64,000 nucleotides of DNA from the NCBI GenBank assembly GCA_016929415.1, contig JAFGIW010000157.1, positions 1-64,000 on the forward strand, written 5' to 3'. This DNA is from Chitinispirillaceae bacterium. Lineage in GTDB: Bacteria > Fibrobacterota > Chitinivibrionia > Chitinivibrionales > Chitinispirillaceae. The position numbers were made by a program, and so were the translations under genes. Below the pieces are notes generated by a model. It had not been told where the DNA came from. It saw nothing but the letters and a program-made list of their open reading frames with translations, and made no database searches. Of the stretch, positions 1-9,950 are shown piece by piece (the stretch's first letter is position 1; each line of letters opens with the position of its first letter).

Positions 1-3000
1 CCAGTAGGTGCCCGGAGTAAGCGTTTTAGTCTGGTACGAGTTTACATAGGTAGTGGTTTGCGGTACCCCGGTGAAATCGATGTTGCTGCTCGACAATGTT
101 GAAGGCAGCACATCCGCGGGGAAAGTGTAGTATTGCATTATCGAAGGACAGGTAGCACCACTCTGCAGCGTAACCGTTGATGCAGACTTTATAAAGTCAG
201 AGCAATTCGAATAGTTTCGAAGCAGTACCGGCCCTCTGCTTTCGATGCTTTTTACTTTCCCCTGAACGCCGACAGTTACCCCGAGACCGGTTCCCGAAGC
301 GGTTGCGCACTTGCCCGAGCCGCAGATAAGTTCGGTACGGTCGGCCAGGTCAACTTGATTGAAGCCGTATACCGCATACCCTGAAATTGTACCGGGAATA
401 ATGACCGGTTCGCACCCTGAGGAAACGCCGTTTGCGGTAACGGAAGAGCTGTCAAGATGCCATGTAAGTGCAGAGCCGTCGAAATTGACCGTAAAGACAT
501 CGGAATGAGTTCCCGGTTCGAAAAACGTAGGGCGAACAAGAACATCGAGCGCCGAGCCATGGTACATGAAATAGTTCCTGCTTCCATGCTGCAGAACGAC
601 GGTTTCGCTGTTGGTACTTGTGTACCCGAAATGAGCGGTATAGGTGCCGTCGCAGTTGTTCACGACACTGTCGAGGCGGGGAATAACGGGAACCCATGGA
701 ACCGTAACCCTGTCGACAATGTCAAATATAAAAGTGCCGGGCCCGGTGGTTCCGAACTGCTGGAAGATGGTACCGATGATCGCGTCCTGGGGACCGAAAT
801 TGACGGTATAAATAGTGGTATAAGTAATATTGTCAAGACTGTACGATGCGATAACCTGTCCCGTTTCGTCACGTATGATGCTGAGGTAGAGGTTCGCAGG
901 AGTGCCGATATCGTATATATAAAGAGTGTCTCGGTTTCCGCCCTGCACACTTCTGAAAGAGAAAATAATCTTATCTTCATCCGTATAGGACAATGTCGCG
1001 GCGACATCGTTAGCAGCGGTACTGTTTCTGATCTCGACACCGGCCGCATAACTACCAGTTGAAGAGATGCTTTTAACCTTGATGGTATGCGAACAATAAC
1101 CGACGATGGGAACGTAAGAGATACCGGTGCCGCAATCGACAGTTGAAGGGCAATTGTCGGGGTTAGGGTTTTCATTCACCTGAGTACCTTCATCGCCAGT
1201 ATATTCAGTTTTCGGATCAGTAACGTTTTGTTGCCCATCAGCCCAAACCTCCTCGAACCCCTCCCCCCGTTCCACGTTAATCACGTAACCCGTATCATGC
1301 TCCGTCGTCACGTTCCCCGCCTTGTCTCGTGCGATATACTCCACGGTATACTTGCCGGTAGGCAGGGCGGGAAACAGCATCTTGCGGTGAATGGCGGCCG
1401 TGTACCATGGGGTACGCGGTTCGATATAGCAGGTGGTGGGGTCCAGTTGCCCGTCGGAACCGATGAAATTGGTATCGTTATTGAGAAACAGGGTGTTGTT
1501 CCACATGTCCCGGTAAACCGGGATGGAGTTGACCGTGAGAAAACCGGTATCCAGAATGACGGAGATATTGAATATATTAAACTTTTGATGAAAACGCACT
1601 TCCAGTTCGAATGTCTCCGAGTCGAAGCGGTCGCCGAACGTACCCGACAGGCTTGCCGGCCCGGGACGGTAACTCATGGAAAATTTTTCGGTGTTTCTGC
1701 GGAGGTAGGGCTGGTGGCTGTTGTCCGGGTCGCCCCAGTTTTTGAGAATGGTCAACGACGGCGGCGTGCGATCGACGATGAAATAGGCGGGGTCGGTGGT
1801 TACTTCATCGGCGGTTCCGGTCACGCCTGCCTTGTCGAGGCCGGTGATGACCGCGCAATAAAGCCCGTCGGGCGGGGGATTGATACTGTCGAACGGATTA
1901 CCCTGGTTGTTTTCGAACGGCCACTGGTAGGTTATTTCTCCGTAATAAAGAGGAAACTTCTGGGGCGAATCGCTTGCGTAACCGCGATCGACGGAGTACA
2001 GCAACTGGTCCGCAGCGGGATTGAATTGATAACCGGCTACCTTGTAAATCCTGATTTCGAGTTTCTTTGGAACCGTGAACCGGTGCTGCATGTTGTCGGA
2101 AAGGGTAAAGCTCAGCAGTACCGGTTTCGTCACGAGTTTTCCCGAGTCGTTGAACTGTGGAGAATAGTATTCGATGGCAGCCATTTCCGAAATATCGTTA
2201 GTAACGTCGACCTCGCCGTCGAAATCGTTGTCGATGCCGTCGCAGTCGGCGGGACGGAATTCGGCATAGTTGGATCGGTAATTATTGCATGCGTCGATCG
2301 CCGAATCGCATGCTCCGGAACTCAGGCCCAGTCCGCCGCATACGGATGCACTGTCGCATGAGGCAGGCAGGGAGTCGTTGGCTATGCCGCACGAATCGTT
2401 GACGTCGACAATGCCGTCGTGGTTGTAATCCCCTTTTAGCGGCGGAGAAAAAACGTTCAGCGTCACCTTTTCATTGTCGATGAAGAATACGATATAGTCA
2501 TTAAGCTCCATACCGGAAGTAGTGTCGAAAAACCGGAAGTGCATGTCCTGTTTTTCCGCGACGTCGCCGCCAACATTTCTAAGGATTGACGGATCGAGCT
2601 TGAATCGCAGGAGGGTGTGGCCGGGCATGGAGGGATTTTCTACCGCGCAGAAATCGCCTGTTCCGAGCAGATTGCAGTCGGCGGATTCGGTGAAACGAAG
2701 CTCGTTGGGAGGATCGCAGGAATCGACTTCACCCTGTACGATCCAGATGCCGTCGGAGGCGGGATACCGTGTGACGGGATCCCTTATGCCGATATAGACG
2801 TATTTCGCTTCACTTCCAGAGATATTCCAGCGCATGGGGCTGGAAATGAATTCTTCGATTTTAGCATAACCGGCGGAGTCGGCCTCGAACAGACTCAACT
2901 CCCTGCCGCAAATTACCGTTGCTGCGGCGCACAAAGGATCCATGCTTACCGGGCATGTCGCGTCCGCTTTTTGCGCGGTTATGGTAACGGTGTTGCGGCC

Positions 3001-5706
3001 CGGCTGGATTTTACATGAAAGGTCCGGCGTAAAGAACCAGCTTCCGCCCGGCCAGTCGTTTTCGGTTATGCGGCGGTCGTGGTCGCGGTCCACGTACCTG
3101 CTCGCCCATTTGCCGTAATGCTGATAAAAAACCATGGGGAATTTCGCGCCGTTGACCGACACGGTGCATGCAAGCTGGTTCATGAAATAATTCTTGATAT
3201 AACCGACCATTCTGACGGCATTACCGGTGGTCGCATTGGTTCTAATGAATCCGAAATCGTCGATCTTCGGCCACTCAACCGCGGGATTCCCGGAGTCCTT
3301 CATGCCTTTGAAAGAAACGACAGGGTGCATTTTGAGATATCCATAATCGCTCAATGCCGCCTCATCAACCGCTTCGACGGGCTCGAACGACTCGGTGGAG
3401 TCTTCGTCAACCACGCCGACATGATTCGCTCCGATGGCATGGGTGAATTTTATTTCGGGATTCCTGTTGAGCCTTCTTATTAAATCGTCTTTAACGGTTT
3501 TCGGCATTGAGGAGTGAAAAGGATCGCCCATGGTGTGGTATTTTGTAGTGACTTTGAACCGCTGCTGGTCCATGTCTGAATAAATGTTGTCCATACGCTG
3601 GCTGTTTTTATGGACGATCAGATCGGAGTTGAACGCCCATGCGCTCAGTATGGCGCAGTCTGCCGTAAGGGCGGCCCAGCCGTGGAGCTTGCACGGGTTG
3701 CATGCGAATGGAAACGGAATGAAGCATCGGGCGACTTGAAAAGCGTGGAAACCGTGGGAAACGGCGCCTATCGCCGCGAATAAGATCCCAAGATCCTCCG
3801 TGATGCCGACATAGTTAACATAGGGTATTTTCCCGCCCGGCTTCTGTGAAAAGTGTATGCAGTTCGACTGGTTTGAATAAGAAGGGGAAACGCCGTCTCC
3901 CTTCATGGAGGCGAGGAAATCGCTTCCGGGATTCATGTCGTCAGAGATAGGTACGCCCGTTCTGACGTATTTGTCCTGGATATATGTTTCGTTTAAAAAT
4001 TTTTCTATTGAAGGCAGGAACATATGATAGACCGCGGTCGCGACGGGATCGCATACATCGACCGCGAAAACGGTTTTGAACACCGTCGGCAGGGCTTCCA
4101 TTATGAGATGTACGGCGAGCCACTGCCATTTGGAGTACTTGACATCGAAACCGACGTCGGAAGAGGAAAGGGGTGAGCCGTCGAACGGCGCATCGACGGT
4201 TTGAATCAGGTTGACGTGATCGCGTAAAAGTACGCCCAGACCCGTGATTATTCCCGGAGAAGAATACAATTTCATGTAACCGTTGTCGCCGTCATTATAG
4301 TAAATTGAATCGTTTTTCAACGCATTGGTGACGATGATGCCGGCATTGCTGTGGGCGATTATATTGATTTTCGCCGTGGGATCGTGCAGCCACTTCCAGT
4401 CACCGTAGTATTCGTTAAGCAGTTGTACGATGCGCATACGGATGATCTGCGTCTGGCCGCCGTAGGGGCTGTTATTGATGGTTAAGTGAGGATAATATGT
4501 TGAGAAAATCGGATTTTTAAGAGTGTAACAGGGGCCCCAGTATATCGAAGAACATATTGAAGTATCATAACCGGCCGGAGGACATACTTCCTTGGCATCG
4601 GCGCTTCCGTCATCGGATTCGAAGGAGTAACTTGAACTGTAATGTTCGACATAGGTATGGTTTGAATCGGTATAGCTGCTATCCTCCTCGTAAGGAAAGT
4701 ACCTCTCATGATCGAGATTATTGAAATGGCCGGCGTTTGCCTTATAATCCAGGAATGGAGTTCTTCCGGGTGCGCCGAAGATGTTTTCGGCGAGATGCTC
4801 CGCAATTTTTGAATTATCGGAATCGGTGGAATAACTTTTGATTTTCGTGGAAACGTAAAGTACGTCCCTGTCAGCGGGATCGTCCCCCTTTGCGGTAAAG
4901 ACACCCCACGTATGAGGAGTGGCATTGTATCCGTGAACCAGTAAAACGGGATAGGGACGGTAATAGAAATCGTCCATGGGAACCGGGTAATCCCAGCAGG
5001 GGCCGGAGCCGGAGCATGAATTGGTTGCCGCTGAGGCGGTTGCGGTTACTGAATAGGTTGTTAGATGCCAGGTAATTTCTGAGCCGTAAAAAGTTACATC
5101 GAAACAGCCGGGGTGAGAACCGGGACTAAAATTTTCGTAAGAATAACTTGTGGAAACCCTGTTGCCGCTGCGGTCGGTAAAATAGTTCCAGTGGTTATTC
5201 GGATAAACAACAGGGGAAGGCATGGTCTGAAGGACGCCGGTATTGTTTTCATAACCGAAATGTGCCGTATAACTTCCGTCGCAATTGTTGGTAACGCCCT
5301 GGAGCGTCGGCTTAACCGCATGGCAATTGTCGTACACGGCGACATTGCCGTCGAGATGGAATATGGCCCTGAACGGTTTATAACGGGAAAAGGGAAAAAT
5401 ACTGTCGACAGTATCTGGAGTGAATGTATAGTCGGGAGTTACGGGCAACTTCCACAAATCAGATTTATCTAAAATGCGGGAACCGTCCGCGTCCTCAATT
5501 GTAATATAAAAACAATTACTTTCTCTGTAATAAATACGGACATCGAAAGCATTCGGGTTTTGAAAACCGAAATTTATGCGATCCATTCCTCCGGGGATAC
5601 TTGGGTCGGCGCATTCGACTATTGTAATGGTAGGTACCAGGCTGTCTCTTCCGTAGACCAGTTGCATTACGAACATAACCAGCATTGCGAACAACCTTCT
5701 TTTCAT
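1..5706 (-). CDS. Giant secreted lipase-like alpha/beta hydrolase, 3' end outside window
   Basis: The frame is open without a stop from the ATG at 5706 to the window edge, so at least 1902 residues are present and the C-terminus is missing. The start has a GGAGGG ribosome site and a signal peptide (residues 1-19). A hydrolase domain is indicated by LLVHGYNATPHTW near residue 258 and a nucleophile elbow AHSNAG with Ser453. His762, in an ANHVGVV context, is a candidate catalytic histidine. Asp-rich calcium-loop sequences lie near residues 1090 (GDYNHDGIVD) and 1155 (DCDGIDNDFDG). A module of roughly 75 residues with NNCDG-YTAHFGY...TWHL occurs twice, at Cys142-Trp213 and Cys1685-Trp1749. The protein is probably exported to the cell surface and acts on ester or lipid substrates. 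The fold call is good; the substrate is unknown. It lies 43 bases after the LolA-like gene, so the two may be co-transcribed. Confidence 0.85.
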   Translation of the reverse strand, partial: MKRRLFAMLVMFVMQLVYGRDSLVPTITIVECADPSIPGGMDRINFGFQNPNAFDVRIYYRESNCFYITIEDADGSRILDKSDLWKLPVTPDYTFTPDTVDSIFPFSRYKPFRAIFHLDGNVAVYDNCHAVKPTLQGVTNNCDGSYTAHFGYENNTGVLQTMPSPVVYPNNHWNYFTDRSGNRVSTSYSYENFSPGSHPGCFDVTFYGSEITWHLTTYSVTATASAATNSCSGSGPCWDYPVPMDDFYYRPYPVLLVHGYNATPHTWGVFTAKGDDPADRDVLYVSTKIKSYSTDSDNSKIAEHLAENIFGAPGRTPFLDYKANAGHFNNLDHERYFPYEEDSSYTDSNHTYVEHYSSSYSFESDDGSADAKEVCPPAGYDTSICSSIYWGPCYTLKNPIFSTYYPHLTINNSPYGGQTQIIRMRIVQLLNEYYGDWKWLHDPTAKINIIAHSNAGIIVTNALKNDSIYYNDGDNGYMKLYSSPGIITGLGVLLRDHVNLIQTVDAPFDGSPLSSSDVGFDVKYSKWQWLAVHLIMEALPTVFKTVFAVDVCDPVATAVYHMFLPSIEKFLNETYIQDKYVRTGVPISDDMNPGSDFLASMKGDGVSPSYSNQSNCIHFSQKPGGKIPYVNYVGITEDLGILFAAIGAVSHGFHAFQVARCFIPFPFACNPCKLHGWAALTADCAILSAWAFNSDLIVHKNSQRMDNIYSDMDQQRFKVTTKYHTMGDPFHSSMPKTVKDDLIRRLNRNPEIKFTHAIGANHVGVVDEDSTESFEPVEAVDEAALSDYGYLKMHPVVSFKGMKDSGNPAVEWPKIDDFGFIRTNATTGNAVRMVGYIKNYFMNQLACTVSVNGAKFPMVFYQHYGKWASRYVDRDHDRRITENDWPGGSWFFTPDLSCKIQPGRNTVTITAQKADATCPVSMDPLCAAATVICGRELSLFEADSAGYAKIEEFISSPMRWNISGSEAKYVYIGIRDPVTRYPASDGIWIVQGEVDSCDPPNELRFTESADCNLLGTGDFCAVENPSMPGHTLLRFKLDPSILRNVGGDVAEKQDMHFRFFDTTSGMELNDYIVFFIDNEKVTLNVFSPPLKGDYNHDGIVDVNDSCGIANDSLPASCDSASVCGGLGLSSGACDSAIDACNNYRSNYAEFRPADCDGIDNDFDGEVDVTNDISEMAAIEYYSPQFNDSGKLVTKPVLLSFTLSDNMQHRFTVPKKLEIRIYKVAGYQFNPAADQLLYSVDRGYASDSPQKFPLYYGEITYQWPFENNQGNPFDSINPPPDGLYCAVITGLDKAGVTGTADEVTTDPAYFIVDRTPPSLTILKNWGDPDNSHQPYLRRNTEKFSMSYRPGPASLSGTFGDRFDSETFELEVRFHQKFNIFNISVILDTGFLTVNSIPVYRDMWNNTLFLNNDTNFIGSDGQLDPTTCYIEPRTPWYTAAIHRKMLFPALPTGKYTVEYIARDKAGNVTTEHDTGYVINVERGEGFEEVWADGQQNVTDPKTEYTGDEGTQVNENPNPDNCPSTVDCGTGISYVPIVGYCSHTIKVKSISSTGSYAAGVEIRNSTAANDVAATLSYTDEDKIIFSFRSVQGGNRDTLYIYDIGTPANLYLSIIRDETGQVIASYSLDNITYTTIYTVNFGPQDAIIGTIFQQFGTTGPGTFIFDIVDRVTVPWVPVIPRLDSVVNNCDGTYTAHFGYTSTNSETVVLQHGSRNYFMYHGSALDVLVRPTFFEPGTHSDVFTVNFDGSALTWHLDSSSVTANGVSSGCEPVIIPGTISGYAVYGFNQVDLADRTELICGSGKCATASGTGLGVTVGVQGKVKSIESRGPVLLRNYSNCSDFIKSASTVTLQSGATCPSIMQYYTFPADVLPSTLSSSNIDFTGVPQTTTYVNSYQTKTLTPGTYW

Positions 5707-5749
5707 AAGACCCTCCTCGTAAAAGATGGTGTAATGATTTGTTGCATGG

Positions 5750-6454
5750 TTAAAAAATCCGGAAAAACGAGCTTTTCTTTTTACCCTTTTTATAGTCGAA
5801 CAAATGGACCCGTGAAAACCCGAAGTTCCCCATGACGGTATTCACCTCATCGAGCACCGGGGAACCTTCGAAAAGCGTGTACCGGTAACCGATCCGGAAC
5901 ATTCCCGCCACGGGTGAAGGGAATTCCATGCGTTTGATGACGAACGCCTTCGGGTCGATGTAAAAAGTAAATGGAAACGTCTGTTTGCCGTTTTCTATAT
6001 CCATTTTGACGACCACCGCGGTGCTGTCTTCGCGGACGATGTCGAAATCGCCTTTTTTCAGGTATGACAGGAGGTCCGGCGACGACATTGAAGATGAACC
6101 GGACCGGCCTGACGGAACGCCCGCGCTGGAAGCGACGGAGCGGGTGACGTCGCCGTTGGCCGCTTTTGTCCAGGTGGTGTCGCCGCAGGTGCTGACCGAC
6201 ATTTTCGATACGAGGAAATCGACCCTGCTTCTGTTCGGCGGAGAAAAGTAGAACATGCCCGAATCGGCGGTCGATTTGTTCTGAAAGGAAGTTTTAGAAG
6301 AGAAACGCGCCGAAAAGCCGAATTTAGGCGGATTGGCGCGTTTTCCCGCCTGATTGATCAGTTCCTCTTTGGTTACTGCGTTCGTGGAAACAGGCCAGAG
6401 CAGAAGAAATAAAAAGAGCGGAAAACGGATCGTCGCGGCGCGAACGCCTGTCAT
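5750..6454 (-). CDS. LolA-like outer-membrane lipoprotein carrier/sorting protein
   Basis: This 234-residue protein has an N-terminal signal peptide (residues 1-26, ending near TNA). The pattern is typical of LolA/LolB-like half-barrels: residues 55-80 resemble 'GMFYFSPPNRSRVDFL', followed by a single-Trp strand, and the middle has 'FPFTFYIDPKAFVIKRMEF' with a later 'MGNFGFSRVHLFDYKKG' strand. LolA family proteins shuttle lipoproteins through the periplasm, but outlying members next to secreted proteins often have other lipid-related roles. The start at 6454 is supported by AAAGGGGG a few bases upstream. It is the first gene of a leftward pair with the giant hydrolase. The family assignment is moderately sure; the specific role is not known. 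Confidence 0.6.
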   Translation of the reverse strand: MTGVRAATIRFPLFLFLLLWPVSTNAVTKEELINQAGKRANPPKFGFSARFSSKTSFQNKSTADSGMFYFSPPNRSRVDFLVSKMSVSTCGDTTWTKAANGDVTRSVASSAGVPSGRSGSSSMSSPDLLSYLKKGDFDIVREDSTAVVVKMDIENGKQTFPFTFYIDPKAFVIKRMEFPSPVAGMFRIGYRYTLFEGSPVLDEVNTVMGNFGFSRVHLFDYKKGKKKSSFFRIF

Positions 6455-6777
6455 TGATTCCCCCTTTGATGGAAAATCCGGTTCAACGTTTCGGTGAGGT
6501 ATTCGGGAAGAGCGCCGAAGTGGCGGAATGAGGAAATTACGCGGCGCGCCGCGGGACGGAGCCGGAAAATGCCCTCCCCCCGTTTACATTTAATAATCCG
6601 GGCGGGACGGAAGCGGTTGGAAGAGTGTTGCGCGGTGCGTGATGAAGCGGCATGGGTGGCCTCTGCGTCTGGTGGTGTTATACGTATTCCAAAAGGGAAT
6701 TACGTACGGTAGTAAGATAATTCCGGTTTCCGTAGAAAAGCAAACTGTTTTTTTTCCCGCTTCCCGCGGGCGGCAGG
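6455..6777. other. Intergenic region between LolA-like and Mth938-like genes
   Basis: These 323 bases hold no convincing gene. A stretch around 6513 looks like the 5' end of a leucine tRNA but has no matching T-arm or acceptor strand. The promoter for the LolA-like/hydrolase pair should lie here; I could not pick a clear -35/-10 pair. No good terminator is visible after the Mth938-like gene. Confidence 0.5.
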
Positions 6778-7224
6778 TCACTTGACCTTCAGCAGGAGCG
6801 CCGCCGTTTTTCCTTCCCCGCGAAGGGTAGTATAACGGTCTATCGCTTCGCGGGAAGGGTAGAAGTGGGGTTCGAACCGGCGGTCGCGGCACCGTTGCAC
6901 AAGTTCAGGTTTGAATTTGATTTCAACACTGTCGTCGAACCCGGTCCCGATCAGCAGAGGGAGAAGGCCGCTGTCTTTATTGTAGTAGCCGGAAAAATGG
7001 TTTTCAAACCAGTAGGTGATGTTTGATTGGAGCCCGAGGTCGGACTCAAGATGAAGGCCGCCGGCCGGGTCGATATAACAATCGAAGAGAATTACGGGAA
7101 TTTTATTGTAGACCACGAATCCTTTACGGGTAATACCAAAACGTCCGGAAGGGCTGGTAAACCAGTAGACAGCGCCGGCGATGACAAACAGCATCAGCAC
7201 TTTATGCTTGAACAGCCATGACAT
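6778..7224 (-). CDS. Membrane-anchored Mth938-like (DUF498) domain protein
   Basis: This protein has 148 residues. One transmembrane segment near the N-terminus (residues ~8-25) is followed by a soluble domain. The C-terminal half carries the Mth938/DUF498 pattern: LLPLLIGTG near residue 88 and a closing block, REAIDRYTTLRGEGKTAALL, matching the usual 'acrTYNvLlaEGRrVaaaL'. The family includes the mitochondrial assembly factor NDUFAF3 and archaeal Mth938; its biochemical function is unsettled. A membrane anchor is uncommon for the family. The gene starts 16 bases after the sigma-factor stop codon, so the two are probably one transcript. Confidence 0.65.
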   Translation of the reverse strand: MSWLFKHKVLMLFVIAGAVYWFTSPSGRFGITRKGFVVYNKIPVILFDCYIDPAGGLHLESDLGLQSNITYWFENHFSGYYNKDSGLLPLLIGTGFDDSVEIKFKPELVQRCRDRRFEPHFYPSREAIDRYTTLRGEGKTAALLLKVK

Positions 7225-7240
7225 GCATCAGAGTATACGG

Positions 7241-8080
7241 TTATGACGTACGGGAGTCATCTATAAAAGGAGAGAGCTGCGCCCGCGAAGAGGGGTTCTG
7301 GAACAGTTTGCGCAGCGACCGGTCGCGGATGAGTCTGACCCGTTCACGGGTCAGTTTCAACTCCTTGCCTATCTCCTCAAGGGTGAACTGGCGGGAAAAG
7401 TTCAGTCCATAATACATCCGTAGAATGCGTTCTTCCCTGCTGGTGATATTCTGCAGGACGCCGTCAAGCACGGAACCCAGTTCACGCCGTTCGCTCTCTC
7501 CGTCCTGATCGGGGTCTTCCCCTAAAATATCCTGAAGTGTCGTGGAACTGTTCTCGTCCTGATTGTTGGTCACCAGTGGTGCATCAAGAGAGATTCCACG
7601 AACCTTTTCCATGATTTCGACGATCTCCGTTTCGTGATCGCAGAACGGATGCATTATAATGGTCTTCTCAAAATTTCCGAGATTGCGGTCGAGTGCCTGT
7701 TTGAATTTGTTGATGAGAGCGATCTTATTCGGCGGAATGCGCACCGTTCCGGCCTGTTCGAAGAGCGCTTTCTGTATCGATTGCCTGATCCACCAGACCG
7801 CATAGGAGATAAACTTGACATTCATCCCCATATCAAATCGTTTTGCCGCTTTCAGAAGACCGACATTGCCCTCGTTGATCAGCTCAAGGTAGCTCAAACC
7901 CCGGCCGCGATAACGGCGGGCAACACTCACGACGAAACGGAGATTTGCAGTGATAAGTTCGTTTATCGCACCTTCTTCACTCTGCTGAACACGAAAAACA
8001 AGTTCACGTTCCTGCGGTTCGGTAAGAACTCGATACCGGTTTATGTCCCGGAAATAAAGTGTTTCAGCTTTTGTTGACAT
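7241..8080 (-). CDS. Sigma-70 family RNA polymerase sigma factor, group-2-like
   Basis: This 279-residue sigma factor has regions 1.2, 2, 3 and 4 but no region 1.1, and is shorter than housekeeping RpoD. Region 2 is clear (ELITANLRFVVSVARRYRGRG; LIEL-type core 'ELINEGNVGLLKAAKRFD'; then 'KFISYAVWWIRQSIQKAL' covering 2.3-2.4). Region 4 has a good helix-turn-helix, 'FTLEEIGKELKLTRERVRLI'. It directs polymerase to a subset of promoters, perhaps stationary-phase or glycogen-related given the adjacent glgC. It is not certain whether this is the principal sigma or an alternative one; the missing 1.1 region favours the latter. No Shine-Dalgarno sequence precedes the ATG, and the upstream DNA is AT-rich. 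Confidence 0.9.
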   Translation of the reverse strand: MSTKAETLYFRDINRYRVLTEPQERELVFRVQQSEEGAINELITANLRFVVSVARRYRGRGLSYLELINEGNVGLLKAAKRFDMGMNVKFISYAVWWIRQSIQKALFEQAGTVRIPPNKIALINKFKQALDRNLGNFEKTIIMHPFCDHETEIVEIMEKVRGISLDAPLVTNNQDENSSTTLQDILGEDPDQDGESERRELGSVLDGVLQNITSREERILRMYYGLNFSRQFTLEEIGKELKLTRERVRLIRDRSLRKLFQNPSSRAQLSPFIDDSRTS

Positions 8081-8291
8081 AGTAATGATAATTTAACCGT
8101 TTTAATTACGATGTATAACAAATTATTGTCTTGAAATTACATTAATAATAAGCCCTCTCGCCAGTAGAAAGTGAACAATGTAGTATTATCAGCTCTCCGA
8201 CCTTTTAAATAGCGGATATAACATTTTTGGTCGGTAGAAGATAATCGTTTTACTATAAAGTATACCATCATACAACATTTACGACAATAGA

Positions 8292-9554
8292 TCAAACCAA
8301 CAGGTTACGGGATGCTTGACCGATAACCACAATACCTGATTCACTGACAAAGAAACGCTTCCTGTCCTTTTCCAGATCGAATCCGATACGCTCATCCGGA
8401 TCGATCTTGATTCCACGATCGATAATGGCCCGTTGAATATGTGCCTTTGCACCGACCTCCACATCAGGAAAAAGGATCGAATCCTCAACCTGTGCCAGAC
8501 TGTGCACGCGGACACCGCGGGAGAGTATCGATCTGATCACAAGGCCGCCGCTTATAATGCATCCGCCCGATACGATGGAATCGAGTGCCTCACCTTTCCG
8601 TTGTTCTTCTCCCGCGCCGTCGAAAACGAATTTTGCCGGCGGCGACTGCCCCGGAGCGGTACGGATCGGCCAGAATTCGTTGTAAAGGTTAATTTCGGGA
8701 AGGACATCACGAAGGGTCATGTTGGCCGCATAATAGGCATCAAGCGTCCCGACATCCTGCCAGTACATGCTCTGCTCCGGCAGTTCACCGGGGATGCTGT
8801 TATGGGAAAAATCGTAGACGTAAATAGGATAGTCGGGATAGATTTTCGGGATCACATCCTTTCCGAAATCGTGCGATGAGGCGGTAACCGATGCATCGTT
8901 GAAAAGCTCGCGTACCAGGAACTTTTTGTTGAAAATGTAATTTCCCATCGAGACGAGCGCCATTTCGGGGTTGCCGGGCATCGGGCGGGGGTGCTTCGGT
9001 TTCTCCTCGAAACCGATCATGCGGCCGCTGTGGTCTATTTCGATGATGCCGAACCCTGAGGCCGCGGCAAGGGGCCGGGGAATCGCGACGATGGTGGCCA
9101 CCGCGCCTACCTGACGGTGGAAATCAAGCATCTGCGAGATGTCCATTTTGTAAATGTGGTCGGCGCCGAACACCGCGATATAATCGGGGTTCTCATCCTC
9201 GATGAGATTGATATTCTGAAAAACCGCGTCGGCGGTGCCTTGATACCATTTTTTCCCGGTCCTCATCTGCGCCGGAACCGGATCGATGAACTGTCCGAGC
9301 ATGCGGCTGAGGTTCCAGCCGGCGGTAAGGTGTTTGATCAGGGAGTCGGATTTGAACTGGGTGAGAACTTTTATTTTAAAAATGCCGGAATTGATGAAAT
9401 TGTTAAGGACAAAATCGATGATGCGGTATTTACCGCCGAAATAAACTGCGGGTTTGGCCCGTTCCTGTGTCAAGGTATAGAGGCGCGAACCCTCGCCTCC
9501 CGCCATGACCATGCCTAATACATTGGGGTAGCCGGCACTGTGTTGAAAATGCAT
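8292..9554 (-). CDS. glgC: Glucose-1-phosphate adenylyltransferase
   Basis: This 420-residue enzyme makes ADP-glucose from glucose-1-phosphate and ATP, the committed step of bacterial glycogen synthesis. The nucleotide-binding loop GMVMAGGEGSRLYTLT lies near residue 14, followed by the conserved 'ERAKPAVYFGGKYRIIDF' block. Further motifs are the metal/sugar segment 'VFGADHIYKMD' and 'GFEEKPKHP'. The C-terminal left-handed beta-helix contains 'SIVSGGCIISGGLVIRSILSRGVRVHSLAQVEDSI'. Length is normal. The start at 9554 has only a weak ribosome site. No other glycogen gene is in the window; the next leftward gene is the sigma factor, about 210 bases away. Confidence 0.95.
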   Translation of the reverse strand: MHFQHSAGYPNVLGMVMAGGEGSRLYTLTQERAKPAVYFGGKYRIIDFVLNNFINSGIFKIKVLTQFKSDSLIKHLTAGWNLSRMLGQFIDPVPAQMRTGKKWYQGTADAVFQNINLIEDENPDYIAVFGADHIYKMDISQMLDFHRQVGAVATIVAIPRPLAAASGFGIIEIDHSGRMIGFEEKPKHPRPMPGNPEMALVSMGNYIFNKKFLVRELFNDASVTASSHDFGKDVIPKIYPDYPIYVYDFSHNSIPGELPEQSMYWQDVGTLDAYYAANMTLRDVLPEINLYNEFWPIRTAPGQSPPAKFVFDGAGEEQRKGEALDSIVSGGCIISGGLVIRSILSRGVRVHSLAQVEDSILFPDVEVGAKAHIQRAIIDRGIKIDPDERIGFDLEKDRKRFFVSESGIVVIGQASRNLLV

Positions 9555-9950
9555 AGGGTGACTCTTATCCGGTTGAAGTACGAAAAGAAATCGATTGCCT
9601 GATCGATGGGGTGCCGCGGGAGTCGAACACCGTCGTCCGGTATCTGAAAACGGACATCGGAGAACGTTGATATAAAAAAGACGGTAGTACGGAGAGAGTT
9701 TCCAAACAGTACAAAAAGGAGAGGAAGAACATCAAAGTACAACTGCCGCCTGCCATCCGCATCCGGTCGGGTGAATAAATCAAGATAGTATTTTATAAAT
9801 ATACTTTATTCTCCAATAATCGTCAAAGAGGGCGTTGAAGGTGCCATTTGACATACGAATGCGCGGGAATGAATTTTTTAGGCCGGGGGGGCTTTCGAGG
9901 AGGCGGTGGGCCCCCGGTCCGCCCTGACCCTTTCAAAGGAACGGAATCTC
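9555..9950. other. Divergent intergenic region glgC / nfeD
   Basis: This 396-base region separates glgC (leftward) from the NfeD operon (rightward). The stretch 9780-9815 is very AT-rich and likely holds the glgC promoter. A TTGACA hexamer at 9848-9853 is a possible -35 for nfeD, but no good -10 sits 17 bases on. A short gene-like frame at ~9576-9670 lacks a start codon and is not called. Confidence 0.4.

Noticed and set aside
1228-2361. Long rightward open frame (377 codons) opposite the giant hydrolase
   Set aside because: Codon-aligned with the leftward frame; it has no domains, and the leftward frame has signal peptide, hydrolase motifs and repeats.
6510-6600. tRNA-Leu-like start (GCCGAAGTGGCGGAA)
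   Set aside because: No D-loop, anticodon, T-loop or complementary acceptor strand follows; the similarity ends after about 15 bases.
6860-6885. GGGTTCGAACC, resembling a tRNA T-loop
   Set aside because: It is codons inside the Mth938-like gene and has no tRNA around it.
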